A DNA stretch of 64,000 nt from Glaciecola sp. 33A (GCF_002836745.1 NZ_PJAR01000044.1:248001-312000); one strand, 5' to 3'; positions 25,813 through 37,311 are shown, counted from the stretch's first letter. The notes: generated by a model from the letters alone, not told the origin. A program made the numbers and translations.

Positions 25813-26505
25813 TCAGAAATAAAACTCATCAATAATTTCTGGTGCAAAAGTCACTACAATTAGATACACGATAATTGCTGATAAGCCGGCAAAAACCATA
25901 AATTTTAGCCAATGATTTTGTGCTGCAGGAGCGCCTATCTGATTTTTATGCTGCTTGTATCCTGTTATCATACTGACCACTAGATTTTGCTTTTTAGCAA
26001 ATTTGTAAACAAGCATGGCGCCAATATGCAAAGCAAGAAAAAACCAGATTGCAGTAAATCCTTGATGATGGAGCCAATTCATTACATTTTGTGTGTCAAC
26101 TGCGACGGCGTTGTAATAAGGGCCGCTATGAAAAATGTCATCAGTAATAAATAAACCACTAATGGCTTGGGTCAACAATACCGTCAGAATGAAAATTATC
26201 GAATAGGCGCCTAAAGGATTGTGACCGAGGCTTGGCTTGTAATTACTTTTTGTGAATGTCGTTGAATATAGCCATGCGCGTTGTGGCGAGACTACAAATT
26301 GTGAGAACTTGGCGTAATAAGACCCCCAAAAGCCCCAGAGTACTCGAAAAATCAGTAAGCCTAAAATAAAATAACCACCGTAAAAATGCCACTGCATAGC
26401 ATCATCAAGTAGTTCCGCCGTAACGTACTGCGAAGAAATAGCAATGACCAAAAGCCAATGAAATAGGCGAGTTGGGAAGTCCCATATATATAATTGTTGC
26501 ATCAC
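25813..26505 (-). CDS. Cytochrome b561-type membrane protein
   Basis: A 230-residue inner-membrane dihaem b-type cytochrome. It opens IWDFPTRLFHWLLVIAI with a probable haem-ligand His, followed by WHFYGGYFILGLLIFRVLWGFWG, and later WLHHQGFTAIWFFLALHIGAM, giving the paired histidines of the bacterial b561/Ni-Fe hydrogenase b-type family. About five hydrophobic helices are visible; one extra helix ends the protein. Such proteins are often coded beside cytochrome c or c' genes and move electrons from the quinone pool. Its gene here faces the cytochrome c' gene across the small transcript. Confidence 0.88.
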   Translation of the reverse strand: MMQQLYIWDFPTRLFHWLLVIAISSQYVTAELLDDAMQWHFYGGYFILGLLIFRVLWGFWGSYYAKFSQFVVSPQRAWLYSTTFTKSNYKPSLGHNPLGAYSIIFILTVLLTQAISGLFITDDIFHSGPYYNAVAVDTQNVMNWLHHQGFTAIWFFLALHIGAMLVYKFAKKQNLVVSMITGYKQHKNQIGAPAAQNHWLKFMVFAGLSAIIVYLIVVTFAPEIIDEFYF

Positions 26506-26712
26506 TGTTCCGTATTTTCAGATACTAATAAATTGAACTACCACGCTTCAGCAATGTTGCTATTTTTGAGGTATGTAAACCGGTTTTAAAAAGTTAGAAG
26601 GTAAAAAAGACAGTCCTGTAATCATTTCGTAATTATTATAAATTTAAATCAAGCTTTAGCTTTTTCTCTTATTCGGGCAATATATCATAAACGTAAAAAA
26701 GATAGAGTTTAT

Positions 26713-27516
26713 ATGACTAAAATAGGTGTTTTGGGAGCTAATGGCCGTATGGGGCGAGTGTTAATTGACGCTTGCTACCAGCATACCGAAGTTGCCCTCG
26801 GATTTGCTAGTGTGCGCAGCGGTTCTTCATTAATTGGTATTGACGCTGGTGAATTAGCTGGAGTTGCTAAACAATATATTACCGTTTGCGATACTCAGCA
26901 GCAACCAACAGATATTGCCGATGTCATTATTGACTTTACGTTGCCTCAGGCCTTGCAGTCTAATATCGAATGGTGTGTAGAAAATAAGCAAGCAATGGTC
27001 ATAGGTACAACAGGGCTTTCAACTCTCGAGTTAAGCATAATTGACCAAGCAGCTAAGTCAATTCCGATTGTGTTTGCAGCTAATTACAGTGTTGGCGTAA
27101 ATTTATTGCTTAGCTTAGTAAGGCAAACAAGTGCGGTAATGGGAAAAGATGCTGACATTGAAATAGTCGAGGCACATCACCGATTTAAAAAAGATGCACC
27201 TTCGGGAACAGCGGTTGCTATTGGCGAGGCAATTGCAGATGAATTAGGCCGTGATCTGTCTAAATGTGCGGTTTATGGCAGGCAAGGTGATACCGGTGAG
27301 CGCGATCAACAAACCATTGGTTTTTGTACTATTCGCGCAGGTGACATTGTTGGCGAACATACCGCTATATTCGCAACAATTGGTGAAAGGATAGAATTGA
27401 CACATAAGGCATCAAGTCGCCTGACGTTTGCGAACGGGGCATTAACCGCGGCTATTTGGCTTAAAGATAAGCCCGCAGGTTTATATAGCATGCAACAAGT
27501 GCTGAATTTACAGTAA
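26713..27516 (+). CDS. dapB: 4-hydroxy-tetrahydrodipicolinate reductase
   Basis: NAD(P)H-dependent step of the diaminopimelate/lysine pathway in the cytosol. It has 267 residues (E. coli 273). The Rossmann motif GANGRMG is at 8-14. The catalytic region EAHHRFKKDAPSGTA has His155-His156, Lys159-Lys160 and SGTA (164-167). It is followed, after 382 non-coding bases, by carAB on the same strand, the order seen in E. coli (dapB-carA-carB). Confidence 0.98.
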   Translation: MTKIGVLGANGRMGRVLIDACYQHTEVALGFASVRSGSSLIGIDAGELAGVAKQYITVCDTQQQPTDIADVIIDFTLPQALQSNIEWCVENKQAMVIGTTGLSTLELSIIDQAAKSIPIVFAANYSVGVNLLLSLVRQTSAVMGKDADIEIVEAHHRFKKDAPSGTAVAIGEAIADELGRDLSKCAVYGRQGDTGERDQQTIGFCTIRAGDIVGEHTAIFATIGERIELTHKASSRLTFANGALTAAIWLKDKPAGLYSMQQVLNLQ

Positions 27517-27898
27517 CTTAAAATTAACTTAAGAAAGCACTTAAAAGCTAAATACGGATTCTTATATTTGTTCTTTTTGATGCTTTCGTGGTCAGAATTT
27601 GCCTTAGCGCTTATTTTTCCTTATTTTCTACTTTAATTTAAGAAACAAATAGATCATTTACTAGCATTAATATATAATCAGCGGAATTTGCCACAAACTT
27701 GCAATTTCGCGCTAAGCGCAAGCATGAATCTTTGGCAAGAAAAGCCATATGATTGAGCTGGCGCTCATGTGTTGAAAATGTGAAGATTCGCGAAGAAGCT
27801 ACTTAAAAGGCCGTTTTGTACCGCTTTTTATGTATTTTTCGGAAATATAAGTGTTTCGCTTGTATTTCCCTTGTTACCTTTAATTTTAGGAGGTTGAC
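27517..27898. promoter_or_regulatory. dapB-carA intergenic region, probable carAB promoter
   Basis: No credible gene. A TATAAT (27673-27678) could be a -10 of carAB, leaving a leader of about 215 bases; no clear -35 or ArgR box is seen. In E. coli this gap also holds the complex carAB control region. Confidence 0.35.
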
Positions 27899-29041
27899 TT
27901 GGCTATTTCTGCTCTTTTAGTGCTAGAAGATGGTTCTGTTTTCAATGGTACATCCATAGGTTGTGCGGGTCATAGTGTTGGAGAGGTCGTCTTCAATACA
28001 TCAATGACCGGCTATCAAGAAATTCTTACCGATCCATCATACGCTGAACAAATCATCACACTCACATATCCTCACATTGGTAACACCGGAATAAACTCCG
28101 AAGATGTTGAATCCGATAAAATACGAGCCAAAGGCCTAATAATTCGAGACCTTCCTATTGTCGCTAGCAGTTTTAGAAGCGAGCAATCTCTTTCTGAATA
28201 CCTCGTTGCCAATAATATCGTTGCTATAGCTGACATTGACACACGACGTCTGACCCGTATTTTACGTGACAAAGGGGCTCAACGCGGTTGTATTGTGACC
28301 GCTGATGCGTTGACACAAGAACAAGCTTTGGCTGCTGCGAATGCATTTCCTGGCCTAAAAGGAATGGATTTAGCTAAAGTGGTATCGAGATCAGAACCAA
28401 CAACGTGGATCGATGGTTCATGGCAGCTTGGTAAAGGCTATGATACCAACAAGCAAAATCTGCCTTATCACGTCGTTGCTTATGATTTTGGTGCGAAAAA
28501 TAACATTTTGAGAATGTTAGTAGACCGCGGCTGTAAACTCACCTTAGTGCCTGCGCAAACGTCTGCAAAAGAGGTATTAGCGCTCAATCCAGATGGTATT
28601 TTCTTATCCAACGGTCCGGGTGACCCAGAACCTTGTACATATGCAATTGAAGCAATTAAAGTATTCTTGGATAAATCGATTCCAATTTTTGGTATTTGTC
28701 TTGGCCATCAACTACTCGCAATAGCGAGTGGTGCAAAAACCCAAAAAATGAAATTTGGACATCACGGGGCAAACCATCCAGTCAAGGATCTAGCACGAAA
28801 TGTGGTCATGATAACGAGCCAAAATCATGGTTTTGCAGTTGATGAGTTATCTCTACCAGATAACCTGAGAGTCACTCATGTGTCTCTATTCGACAAGTCG
28901 TTGCAAGGTATTGAGCGTATAGATAAACCTGCGTTCAGCTTTCAAGGTCACCCTGAAGCAAGTCCAGGTCCGCATGATGCAGCGCCGTTATTCGATAAAT
29001 TTATTGAACAAATCGTTCACTCTCAAAAACAAGCTAAATAG
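27899..29041 (+). CDS. carA: Carbamoyl-phosphate synthase small (glutaminase) subunit
   Basis: Supplies ammonia from glutamine to CarB for arginine and pyrimidine synthesis. The start is TTG at 27899, chosen because AGGAGG ends five bases before it and because the protein then opens [14 protein letters not shown], matching the family start. It has 380 residues. The C-terminal class-I glutaminase domain has FGICLGHQ with nucleophile Cys267, and [12 protein letters not shown] with the catalytic His and Glu. It is linked to carB by a 14-base gap. The use of TTG for such a gene is slightly unusual. Confidence 0.98.
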   Translation: MAISALLVLEDGSVFNGTSIGCAGHSVGEVVFNTSMTGYQEILTDPSYAEQIITLTYPHIGNTGINSEDVESDKIRAKGLIIRDLPIVASSFRSEQSLSEYLVANNIVAIADIDTRRLTRILRDKGAQRGCIVTADALTQEQALAAANAFPGLKGMDLAKVVSRSEPTTWIDGSWQLGKGYDTNKQNLPYHVVAYDFGAKNNILRMLVDRGCKLTLVPAQTSAKEVLALNPDGIFLSNGPGDPEPCTYAIEAIKVFLDKSIPIFGICLGHQLLAIASGAKTQKMKFGHHGANHPVKDLARNVVMITSQNHGFAVDELSLPDNLRVTHVSLFDKSLQGIERIDKPAFSFQGHPEASPGPHDAAPLFDKFIEQIVHSQKQAK

Positions 29042-29055
29042 TAGGAAATTAGACT

Positions 29056-32000
29056 ATGCCAAAACGTACCGACCTCAAGAGTATCTTAATTCTTGGTGCT
29101 GGGCCTATCGTGATCGGTCAAGCTTGTGAGTTTGATTATTCCGGGGCGCAAGCTTGCAAAGCATTACGTGAAGAAGGTTATCGAGTGATTCTTGTCAACT
29201 CTAACCCAGCCACAATTATGACAGACCCAGATATGGCTGATGCAACATACATTGAGCCGATTCATTGGGAAGTTGTGCGCAATATCATTGCTAAAGAACG
29301 ACCTGATGCCATATTACCCACCATGGGTGGTCAAACAGCACTAAACTGTGCCTTGGACTTAAACAAATACGGCGTATTGGACGAGTTCAATGTTGAATTA
29401 ATTGGTGCATCGGCGGATGCTATCGACAAAGCAGAAGACCGAGAACGTTTCGATAAGGCGATGAAGTCGATTGGTTTAGAGTGTCCAAGAGCTGAAATAG
29501 CACATAGTTTGGAACAAGCTTATGACGTATCGACCCGCATCGGCTTTCCATGCATTATTCGTCCTTCATTCACCATGGGCGGAAGCGGCGGCGGTATTGC
29601 CTACAATAAAGATGAATTCACTGAAATTTGTACTCGCGGCCTTGACCTATCGCCGACCACGGAGCTGCTTATTGATGAATCATTGATCGGCTGGAAAGAA
29701 TATGAGATGGAAGTGGTGCGCGATAAAGCAGATAACTGCATCATTGTTTGTACCATTGAAAACTTCGATCCGATGGGTGTGCATACGGGTGACTCAATTA
29801 CGGTCGCACCAGCACAAACACTAACCGACAAAGAATATCAAATTATGCGTAATGCAGCCATGGCTGTATTACGTGAAATTGGCGTGGAAACCGGTGGTTC
29901 AAACGTGCAGTTCGGAATTTGTCCAGAAACAGGGCGCATGGTCATCATTGAAATGAACCCACGCGTATCTCGTTCATCGGCATTAGCGTCTAAAGCGACA
30001 GGTTTCCCAATTGCTAAAATTGCGGCAAAACTTGCAATTGGTTATACATTAGATGAGTTGGCAAATGATATTACAGGTGGTTTAACACCAGCTTCGTTTG
30101 AGCCAGCCATTGATTATGTTGTGACGAAAATCCCTCGTTTTAACTTTGAAAAATTCGCCGGCGCTAACGATCGCCTGACAACTCAAATGAAGTCGGTCGG
30201 TGAAGTAATGGCAATTGGCCGCAACATGCAAGAATCCCTTCAAAAAGCCTTGCGTGGACTTGAAGTTGGGGTCTCTGGATTAAACCCCATTCTTGACTTG
30301 AACGATCCAGAAGCTAAAAACAAGTTGATTTACGAACTTCGTGAACCTGGCGCTGAACGCATTTGGTATATTGGTGATGCGTTCAGAATGGGCATGTCAG
30401 TAGATGAAGTTAATACACTTACTAATATTGACCGTTGGTACTTAGTGCAAATTGAAGAAATTGTGCAATTAGAACAACTCGTCGAGCGCATTGGTTTATC
30501 AGAAATTGACAAAAATTTGATGAGAACACTCAAGCGCAAAGGTTTTGCTGACGCAAGGTTAGCTGAGTTAACCAATGTGGCTGAAGATGATGTGCGTGAT
30601 ACGCGCAGAAAATTCGATGTATTCCCAGTTTATAAACGCGTTGACACCTGTGCAGCTGAATTCAGCACATCAACCGCATATATGTATAGTACCTATGATG
30701 AAGAGTGCGAGTCGAATCCCTCTGATAGAGATAAAATAATGGTACTTGGTGGTGGTCCAAACCGCATAGGCCAAGGCATTGAATTTGATTATTGTTGTGT
30801 CCATGCGGCATTAGCTATGCGCGAAGATGGCTATGAAACGATCATGGTTAATTGTAACCCTGAAACCGTTTCAACCGATTACGATACATCAGACCGTTTA
30901 TACTTTGAGCCAGTCACATTGGAAGACGTGCTAGAGATTGTGCGTGTTGAAAAGCCAGTAGGCGTTATTGTTCAGTACGGTGGTCAAACTCCGCTTAAGT
31001 TAGCGCGCGCATTGAAAGAGAACGGGGTGCCTATTATTGGTACATCACCGGATGCAATTGACCGAGCTGAGGACCGTGAACGCTTCCAGCATATGGTCAA
31101 CAAATTAGGTTTGAAGCAACCGGCTAACTCAACAGTGAGTAATATGGAAGAGGCTCTGACGCAGGCTGAGATTATTGGTTTCCCATTGGTTGTGCGTCCG
31201 TCTTACGTATTAGGTGGTCGTGCGATGGAAATCGTATATGACCTGCAAGATCTGCGTCGTTATCTGAATGAAGCAGTGAAAGTCTCAAATGACAGCCCTG
31301 TATTGCTTGACCGTTTCTTGGATGACGCTATTGAGGTCGATGTAGACGCAATCTGTGATGGTGAGCAAGTGGTCATTTGCGGGATTATGGAACATATTGA
31401 GCAAGCTGGTGTGCATTCAGGAGATTCAGCATGCAGCTTACCTCCTTACACTTTGTCTAATGAAATTCAGGATGTGATGCGCAAGCAAGTGACGCAAATG
31501 GCTCTAGAGCTTGAAGTCGTTGGCTTAATGAATACCCAATTTGCAGTAAAAGACAATGAAGTTTACCTGATTGAAGTAAACCCTAGAGCAGCTAGAACCG
31601 TGCCTTTTGTGTCAAAAGCAACGGGTGCTCCGATAGCTAAAATTGCAGCGAGAGTGATGGCTGGGACTAGCTTGGCTAAACAAAATTTTACCAAAGAAAT
31701 TATTCCTCCTTACTTCTCAGTAAAAGAAGTGGTACTGCCTTTTGCTAAGTTCCAAGGCGTTGACCCACTATTAGGGCCTGAAATGCGTTCAACAGGGGAA
31801 GTCATGGGCGTTGGTGATGGTTTCGACGAAGCCTATGCTAAAGCTAACTTAGGTGCGTCGGCACCGCTGCCTGTTGAAGGTAAAGTGCTGCTATCAGTTC
31901 GTAATAATGATAAGCAACGATTAATTGGATTGGCAAAAGAAATGTTAGAGCAAGGCTTCACTGTAGAAGCAACCAAAGGAACGGCTCAGTTCTTAGGCGA

Positions 32001-32286
32001 ACATGGTGTTGCATGCGGCACGGTAAACAAGTTATCGGAAGGTCGTCCAAACATTGTAGATGCTATTAAGAATGGTGAATATTGCTACGTTGTAAACACC
32101 ACAGAAGGAAGACAGGCAATAAACGATTCTGTTTATATTCGTCGTGAAGCTTTGCTGAGTAAAACCAGTTACACTACGACAATCAATGCTGCTTTTGCAA
32201 CCATTAGAGCTAGGACAGCTGACGCGAAAACGAATGTGACCTCGGTTCAAGAACTGCATAAGCGATTGAACGCAACAAGAACTTGA
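29056..32286 (+). CDS. carB: Carbamoyl-phosphate synthase large subunit
   Basis: Makes carbamoyl phosphate from bicarbonate, ammonia and two ATP; the cytosolic partner of CarA. It has 1076 residues (E. coli 1073). Two duplicated ATP-grasp halves are visible: [19 protein letters not shown] opens the first, and [19 protein letters not shown] (near 560) opens the second. Each half has a QTALNC/QTPLKLA and an [36 protein letters not shown] motif. The last 140 residues form the allosteric (ornithine/UMP/IMP) domain. It is co-transcribed with carA; a terminator follows. Confidence 0.99.
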   Translation: MPKRTDLKSILILGAGPIVIGQACEFDYSGAQACKALREEGYRVILVNSNPATIMTDPDMADATYIEPIHWEVVRNIIAKERPDAILPTMGGQTALNCALDLNKYGVLDEFNVELIGASADAIDKAEDRERFDKAMKSIGLECPRAEIAHSLEQAYDVSTRIGFPCIIRPSFTMGGSGGGIAYNKDEFTEICTRGLDLSPTTELLIDESLIGWKEYEMEVVRDKADNCIIVCTIENFDPMGVHTGDSITVAPAQTLTDKEYQIMRNAAMAVLREIGVETGGSNVQFGICPETGRMVIIEMNPRVSRSSALASKATGFPIAKIAAKLAIGYTLDELANDITGGLTPASFEPAIDYVVTKIPRFNFEKFAGANDRLTTQMKSVGEVMAIGRNMQESLQKALRGLEVGVSGLNPILDLNDPEAKNKLIYELREPGAERIWYIGDAFRMGMSVDEVNTLTNIDRWYLVQIEEIVQLEQLVERIGLSEIDKNLMRTLKRKGFADARLAELTNVAEDDVRDTRRKFDVFPVYKRVDTCAAEFSTSTAYMYSTYDEECESNPSDRDKIMVLGGGPNRIGQGIEFDYCCVHAALAMREDGYETIMVNCNPETVSTDYDTSDRLYFEPVTLEDVLEIVRVEKPVGVIVQYGGQTPLKLARALKENGVPIIGTSPDAIDRAEDRERFQHMVNKLGLKQPANSTVSNMEEALTQAEIIGFPLVVRPSYVLGGRAMEIVYDLQDLRRYLNEAVKVSNDSPVLLDRFLDDAIEVDVDAICDGEQVVICGIMEHIEQAGVHSGDSACSLPPYTLSNEIQDVMRKQVTQMALELEVVGLMNTQFAVKDNEVYLIEVNPRAARTVPFVSKATGAPIAKIAARVMAGTSLAKQNFTKEIIPPYFSVKEVVLPFAKFQGVDPLLGPEMRSTGEVMGVGDGFDEAYAKANLGASAPLPVEGKVLLSVRNNDKQRLIGLAKEMLEQGFTVEATKGTAQFLGEHGVACGTVNKLSEGRPNIVDAIKNGEYCYVVNTTEGRQAINDSVYIRREALLSKTSYTTTINAAFATIRARTADAKTNVTSVQELHKRLNATRT

Positions 32287-32364
32287 CTAAAATTGTATTG
32301 AAGGCAATTATCGGGCTTTAGTCAATTGGAAAATAGTATATAATCAATTTAATGATTGAAAATG

Positions 32365-32390
32365 AAATGCGCCTTAGATGGCGCATTTTT
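32365..32390 (+). terminator. Terminator after carB
   Basis: AATGCGCC, loop TTAGAT, GGCGCATT and a T run (to 32390). Rho-independent; it separates carAB from greA. Confidence 0.88.
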
Positions 32391-32495
32391 GTCTAATATG
32401 GACAGCTGAAAGGATCAGGTAGGGCTGGCTGTGATAAAAATATTAGCTTCATTCTTTCCGTTTCAGACAATAAAAACAAATTAAAGAGTAGATAC

Positions 32496-32972
32496 ATGAC
32501 TACATACCCCATGACTGCGCATGGCGCCCAAATGCTACAAAAAGAATTGCTTGAATTAAAAACCGTGAAGCGTCCAGAAATCATTAAATCGATTGCCACG
32601 GCTCGCGAACATGGTGATTTGAAAGAAAACGCTGAATATCATGCTGCGCGTGATCAGCAAAGCTTTTGTGAAGGACGCATTCAAGATATCGAAGGTAAAT
32701 TATCGAACGCGCAAATTATTGACGTAACTAAAATAACGAATAACGGTAAAGTCATATTTGGTACCACGGTTACCGTAATGAATTGCAAAACAGAAGAAGA
32801 AATCACCTATAAAATTGTTGGTGATGACGAGTCCGATATCAAGAGGCTACTTATTTCAGTCAATTCACCAATTGCTAGAGGTTTTATTGGTAAAATGGCT
32901 GATGACGTCGTTAATATTCAAACCCCAGCTGGCAAAGTTGAATTTGAAATTATTGAAGTGAAGTACATCTAG
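32496..32972 (+). CDS. greA: Transcription elongation factor GreA
   Basis: Rescues backtracked RNA polymerase by stimulating RNA cleavage through its secondary channel. It has 158 residues, exactly the usual size. The N-terminal coiled coil (about 1-75) bears the catalytic tip acids in [21 protein letters not shown] (Asp and Glu of GDLKENAEY), and a C-terminal FKBP-like domain follows. It starts about 105 bases after the carB terminator, so it should have its own promoter. Confidence 0.98.
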   Translation: MTTYPMTAHGAQMLQKELLELKTVKRPEIIKSIATAREHGDLKENAEYHAARDQQSFCEGRIQDIEGKLSNAQIIDVTKITNNGKVIFGTTVTVMNCKTEEEITYKIVGDDESDIKRLLISVNSPIARGFIGKMADDVVNIQTPAGKVEFEIIEVKYI

Positions 32973-33013
32973 TTTTCAAGTCTTTGACATCCTCATGTCC
33001 TGATTAAAGAAAA

Positions 33014-33044
33014 ATGAGTTGGTCTAATACCAGCTCATCCTTTT
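33014..33044 (+). terminator. Terminator after greA
   Basis: ATGAGTTGGT (33014-33023) pairs with ACCAGCTCAT (33029-33038; one G-T pair), then CCTTTT. The T tract is short. Confidence 0.65.
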
Positions 33045-33087
33045 AATATTGCAAGCGTAAACCCATTTCCATCAAAGTAAGTGCCGT

Positions 33088-34779
33088 TCACTTCGCTTGT
33101 TGTACTTTAGTGCTGTGAGTTTTCACCAATTCTTGTATATTCAACCAATCAGTAGCCTTAGTTAATGCTTCAGTACGATTACTTACGAATGCATCTGGCG
33201 GTAAAATTTCAGTAAAACCCATTTTCTGAAATTTTTTCTTCGAACTGGGTTGCTTGACTAACATGAGGATATGTTTATCCAGCTGGTTTGCATCTTTTAT
33301 TAAGTTTTCAATTGCCAGAGCAATAGTATCGTCAAGGAATGAAACGTCGCTCAAATCGATAATAATTACTTTATGCTCAGTCATGCTGCTTAATTCTCGT
33401 GACAATGCTTTTGATACACCAAATATCATGGTGCCACTTAAATAGAAAAATAAAATCTGACCATTGGCTTTATTGAGTAATTCTCGTTGTTCACTCGTAA
33501 GCGGCAAGCGCCCGTCAACATCACTAATTGCTTTTATATTTTTAGCTTGGGAGGCGCTGAGTTTTTCAATTGTAATGATATTAGCAATGAAAACACCAAT
33601 ACCAACAGCAACCACTAGATCGACAAATACCGTCAATAATAAAACCGCATACATGATTAGTGACGATTGCTTAGACACCTTGTGAGCGCGTTTGATAAAG
33701 CTCCAATCGAGTATATCGATACCGACTTTCACGGCGATGCCGGCTAATACCGCGATAGGGATAACAGAAATTAATGTAGAAGCGCCAAAGATGGCAACCA
33801 CCAATACTAGAACACGGATCAAGCCAGAGAGCGCAGTTTTGGCTCCAGCTTGAATATTAACCACCGTTCCCATGGTTGCGCCTGCGCCAGGTAAACCACC
33901 TAGTAAGCCCGACATCATATTACCGATACCTTGGCCTATGAGTTCCTTATCTGACTTGTGCTCGCTGCGTGTCAGATTATCGGCAATGACAGACGTTAGC
34001 ATTGAATCAATACAGCCGAGCATACCAAGTACAATGCCATCGAGGATCATGGTTCTAATTTGATCTTGCGTAAACTCGGGAAAAATAATGGAAGGCAAGC
34101 TTACGTTTATTTCACCGATCCTCCTGATATCTACAGTTTGAAAGAACAAGACCGAAATAAGCGATATCATAATCAATGCAATGAGTTGGGGAGGCACAAT
34201 ATTTTTGAGCTTTTTAGGGGTTAAAAAGAGGATCAAAATAGTGGCGATTGCCATACCAAATTCAGTAAAGCTGACATTTTTAATAATCTGCGGCAGTGAA
34301 GTCAGTGTGCCCATTACGCCGCCAGCAGGCGCAGCCGATCCCAGAGCCGGAGCGAGCTGCATTACGATTAAAATACAGCCGATACCAGACATAAATCCGC
34401 TAATAACGCTGTAGGGCATCATCGTTATATATTTACCCAGTTTCAAAACACCAAAGATAATTTGGGTAAAACCGGCAATCATGACGACAGTGAATGCCAT
34501 CGCTAAGCCGCTATCAGGATTATCGGCAACAAGTGTAGTAACAACAGCCGCCATAATAACTGTCATTGGTCCGGTAGGTTCTGATATTAAGGTAGGTGTG
34601 CCACCAAACAAGGCAGCAAATAGTCCGATAATTATTGCGCCGTATAAACCGGCCTCAGGTCCAACACCGGATGCAACACCAAAGGTTAACGCCAATGGCA
34701 GTGACACAATAGCTGCGGTGACGCCACCCAGAATATCGCCGCGCAGATTGCTTTTATTAATAGTATTGAAAATTTGCAA
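33088..34779 (-). CDS. SulP-family anion transporter with STAS domain
   Basis: Inner-membrane carrier of 563 residues. The transport part (about 1-430) has some 12-14 hydrophobic segments with the family stretches GVTAAIVSLPLALTFG, LISEPTGPMTVIM and GLLGGLPGAGATMGT. The C-terminal STAS domain (about 435-545) contains VIIIDLSDVSFLDDT. Substrates in this family include sulfate, bicarbonate and dicarboxylates (E. coli DauA); the substrate here is unknown. In E. coli dauA lies between pth and prs, while here a SulP gene lies beside lnt on the minus strand. Confidence 0.93.
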   Translation of the reverse strand: MQIFNTINKSNLRGDILGGVTAAIVSLPLALTFGVASGVGPEAGLYGAIIIGLFAALFGGTPTLISEPTGPMTVIMAAVVTTLVADNPDSGLAMAFTVVMIAGFTQIIFGVLKLGKYITMMPYSVISGFMSGIGCILIVMQLAPALGSAAPAGGVMGTLTSLPQIIKNVSFTEFGMAIATILILFLTPKKLKNIVPPQLIALIMISLISVLFFQTVDIRRIGEINVSLPSIIFPEFTQDQIRTMILDGIVLGMLGCIDSMLTSVIADNLTRSEHKSDKELIGQGIGNMMSGLLGGLPGAGATMGTVVNIQAGAKTALSGLIRVLVLVVAIFGASTLISVIPIAVLAGIAVKVGIDILDWSFIKRAHKVSKQSSLIMYAVLLLTVFVDLVVAVGIGVFIANIITIEKLSASQAKNIKAISDVDGRLPLTSEQRELLNKANGQILFFYLSGTMIFGVSKALSRELSSMTEHKVIIIDLSDVSFLDDTIALAIENLIKDANQLDKHILMLVKQPSSKKKFQKMGFTEILPPDAFVSNRTEALTKATDWLNIQELVKTHSTKVQQAK

Positions 34780-34878
34780 AACTGACCACCTTAATCAACA
34801 CATTATCTACGCTCTGATAATGCGTGTTCTTATTATTTTGTGTCAAGCAGACTTGTGTTCTTGTTTACCGGCAATGAC

Positions 34879-36408
34879 TTACTTTATCTTTACTTTACGT
34901 TGAAGTAGAGCGCCAATGATGAATAAAACAAAGAAAAACAGATAAGAAGGCCAGTTTCCAAGCTCTCTATACGGCGTTTTTCCGTTCACAAGCCTAACGT
35001 CCTGAGTTAGCACCGTATCTTCAAACTGTGGGGCAATTGCACTGATGATACCGCGATGGTCGACAAATGCAGTAACACCTGTATTTGTCGAGCGTAATAC
35101 CGGTAATCCAAATTCTTTTGCGCGTATTTGTGCTATTTCTAAATGTTGATGTGGCCCATGTGAATCACCAAACCAGGCATCATTACTGACGGTTATAATG
35201 GCGTCCGTATTGTCATTTAGGTTGGCTCTGATTTGATTAGGAAAAGCGATTTCAAAACAAATGGCTGGTGCGAGTTTCATTCCATTCGCTACTAAGTTTG
35301 CTTGCACATAATCACCTCTGGTAAAGGAAGACATTGGCAAATCAAATATAGGGGCAAGTTTCCGTAGAATAGACTCAAATGGCACAAATTCGCCAATCGG
35401 CAATAAATGATGTTTGGCGAAACGGTTTTTGTGTCCATATGTGTAAGGGATTGAGTTTTGGCCTAATTCATCATTTCCTAAACTAACTAAATTATTGTAG
35501 ATTTTTTGCGTACTATAATTAACGTCGACAATACCCGTGATGAGTGCAGTATCGGTTTGTGTTGCTTTTTCATCGAGTAACTCAAGATAGTCAGTTGCAG
35601 CAATTTCAAGTTTAGGAATAGCTGCTTCGGGCCAGATAATGAGATCAGAATCCCAATGTCCACTGGTTAAATTCCAATACTTTTGCATGGTGGGGCTGTC
35701 TTGTTCAGGTAACCATCGAATGGTTTGTTCAATGTTGCCCTGAACCATAGTGACTCGTTTTATTTCACCGCTTGGCTGTGTCCAACTGATCAGATTTAAT
35801 ACCAAACCAGAGACACAAAAAATAACGCCGACACTAACTGATTGAAGCCCGTTGATACGCCAAGATAGTTGCTCTTGTATCAACTTTAGGGTTAAGCCTA
35901 GATTGACCGTTATTAGGATTAATACTGCACTAACACCAATTTCACCAATAATAGGGAGCCAACCACCCAGCGGTCCATTTAGCTGGCTGTAACCAATCGA
36001 TAACCAAGGAAATCCAGTCATAAAGTGTGCACGCGCAAATTCTAAGGCTAACCAAAATAAAGGAAGTGAAAAAGGCCAATATTGCTTCGCGAAGTAACGA
36101 TTTGTTAACCAAATTGCGATAGATGGGAATAAGGCTAGGTAGGCACAAAGAATAGCCATCATGCCAATAGAGGCAATTAAGGGCAGACCGCCGTGGTCTG
36201 CAATGCTGACATGTATCCAACTGATACCAGCAGCGAAATACCCAAAACTAAAAAGCCATGCCGTTTTAAAACTGTGCTCAGTCAGCGTTGCTTGAACGAA
36301 AAACCAAATAGGTAAAACGATAAAAGGCATCCACCACGCATTGAATGGGGCAAAAGCAAACGTTAAACTTGCCCCCAAAACGAAAAGTGAAATTCCTTTT
36401 AACCACAT
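34879..36408 (-). CDS. lnt: Apolipoprotein N-acyltransferase
   Basis: Adds the third acyl chain to lipoproteins at the outer face of the inner membrane. It has 509 residues (E. coli 512). About six to eight membrane helices occupy 1-210 and one more closes the protein. The nitrilase-like domain carries the catalytic triad Glu261 (WPEAAIP), Lys332 (NRFAKHHLLPIGEFVP) and Cys384 (PAICFEIAFP). It is the last gene of the ybeZ-ybeY-ybeX-lnt group, nine bases after ybeX. Confidence 0.97.
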   Translation of the reverse strand: MWLKGISLFVLGASLTFAFAPFNAWWMPFIVLPIWFFVQATLTEHSFKTAWLFSFGYFAAGISWIHVSIADHGGLPLIASIGMMAILCAYLALFPSIAIWLTNRYFAKQYWPFSLPLFWLALEFARAHFMTGFPWLSIGYSQLNGPLGGWLPIIGEIGVSAVLILITVNLGLTLKLIQEQLSWRINGLQSVSVGVIFCVSGLVLNLISWTQPSGEIKRVTMVQGNIEQTIRWLPEQDSPTMQKYWNLTSGHWDSDLIIWPEAAIPKLEIAATDYLELLDEKATQTDTALITGIVDVNYSTQKIYNNLVSLGNDELGQNSIPYTYGHKNRFAKHHLLPIGEFVPFESILRKLAPIFDLPMSSFTRGDYVQANLVANGMKLAPAICFEIAFPNQIRANLNDNTDAIITVSNDAWFGDSHGPHQHLEIAQIRAKEFGLPVLRSTNTGVTAFVDHRGIISAIAPQFEDTVLTQDVRLVNGKTPYRELGNWPSYLFFFVLFIIGALLQRKVKIK

Positions 36409-36417
36409 GTTCAGGCG

Positions 36418-37278
36418 TTAATCCTCTGAATCTGGTAGTGTAACTTTTAGTTGCATTATTCGACGTTTGTCAGAGTTGGTGATCTTAAATCCTATGTTTT
36501 CGATGGTAATTTCATCATCTGTACCAGGCATATGGCCAAAAGCGCGCAGCACTACACCACCAATAGTATCGGATTCCTCTTCATTTAAGTTGGTCTCAAA
36601 GAAGCGGTTAAAGTCTTCGACAGAGGTTAACGCCTTTACTGAATAAGTGTGCTTATTTAATGGCCGAATTTCATCTGTTTCTTTAATATCGTCATCGTAT
36701 TCATCTTCAATCTCGCCGACGATGAGTTCCAAAATGTCTTCAATGGTAACTAGACCAGATACACCACCATATTCATCCACTACAATAGCCATATGATAAC
36801 GCTGTTGGCGAAACTCTTTTAGTAAAACGTCAACGCGTTTACTTTCCGGCACAATGATGGCTTGGCGCACAACCTCTTTTAGTTTAAAGTCTCTATTAGG
36901 CAAAAACGCATAAGGTAGTAAGTCTTTAGCTAACAGAATACCTTCAATATGGTCTTTATCTTCGGAAATGACTGGATAACGGGAGTGAGCATGGTCGAGC
37001 ATAATAGGTAGGAATTGCTCAACATCTTGTTCAATATCGATAGTAACCATTTGTGCTCTAGGGATCATAATTTCCCTGACCCGGATTTCACTAACTGTCA
37101 TCACTCCTTCAATCATTTCTTTGGTTTGAGGATCAATTAGATCACGCTGTTCGGCGTCTGAAATAACTTCAGAAAGCTCTTCTCTGCTTCTCGGTTCCCC
37201 CTTAAAAGAATAGGCTAAGCGATTTAGCCAGCTTCTATTTGAGGAACCGCTGGTAGAGTGTGGGTTGTCGTCGCTCAT
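36418..37278 (-). CDS. ybeX: CorC/HlyC-family CBS-domain protein (YbeX)
   Basis: A 286-residue soluble protein with two CBS domains (about 65-185: VREIMIPRAQMVTIDI, ISEDKDHIEGILLAKDLL, VDEYGGVSGLVTIEDILELIVGEI) and a C-terminal CorC_HlyC domain (SVKALTSVEDFNRFF). E. coli YbeX has been linked to magnesium efflux (CorC) and to ribosome/heat-shock homeostasis. It lies 33 bases after ybeY and nine before lnt, in the conserved order. Confidence 0.95.
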   Translation of the reverse strand: MSDDNPHSTSGSSNRSWLNRLAYSFKGEPRSREELSEVISDAEQRDLIDPQTKEMIEGVMTVSEIRVREIMIPRAQMVTIDIEQDVEQFLPIMLDHAHSRYPVISEDKDHIEGILLAKDLLPYAFLPNRDFKLKEVVRQAIIVPESKRVDVLLKEFRQQRYHMAIVVDEYGGVSGLVTIEDILELIVGEIEDEYDDDIKETDEIRPLNKHTYSVKALTSVEDFNRFFETNLNEEESDTIGGVVLRAFGHMPGTDDEITIENIGFKITNSDKRRIMQLKVTLPDSED

Positions 37279-37311
37279 GATATTTTCGCTTATTTCCTAG
37301 TCACTTTTTAG

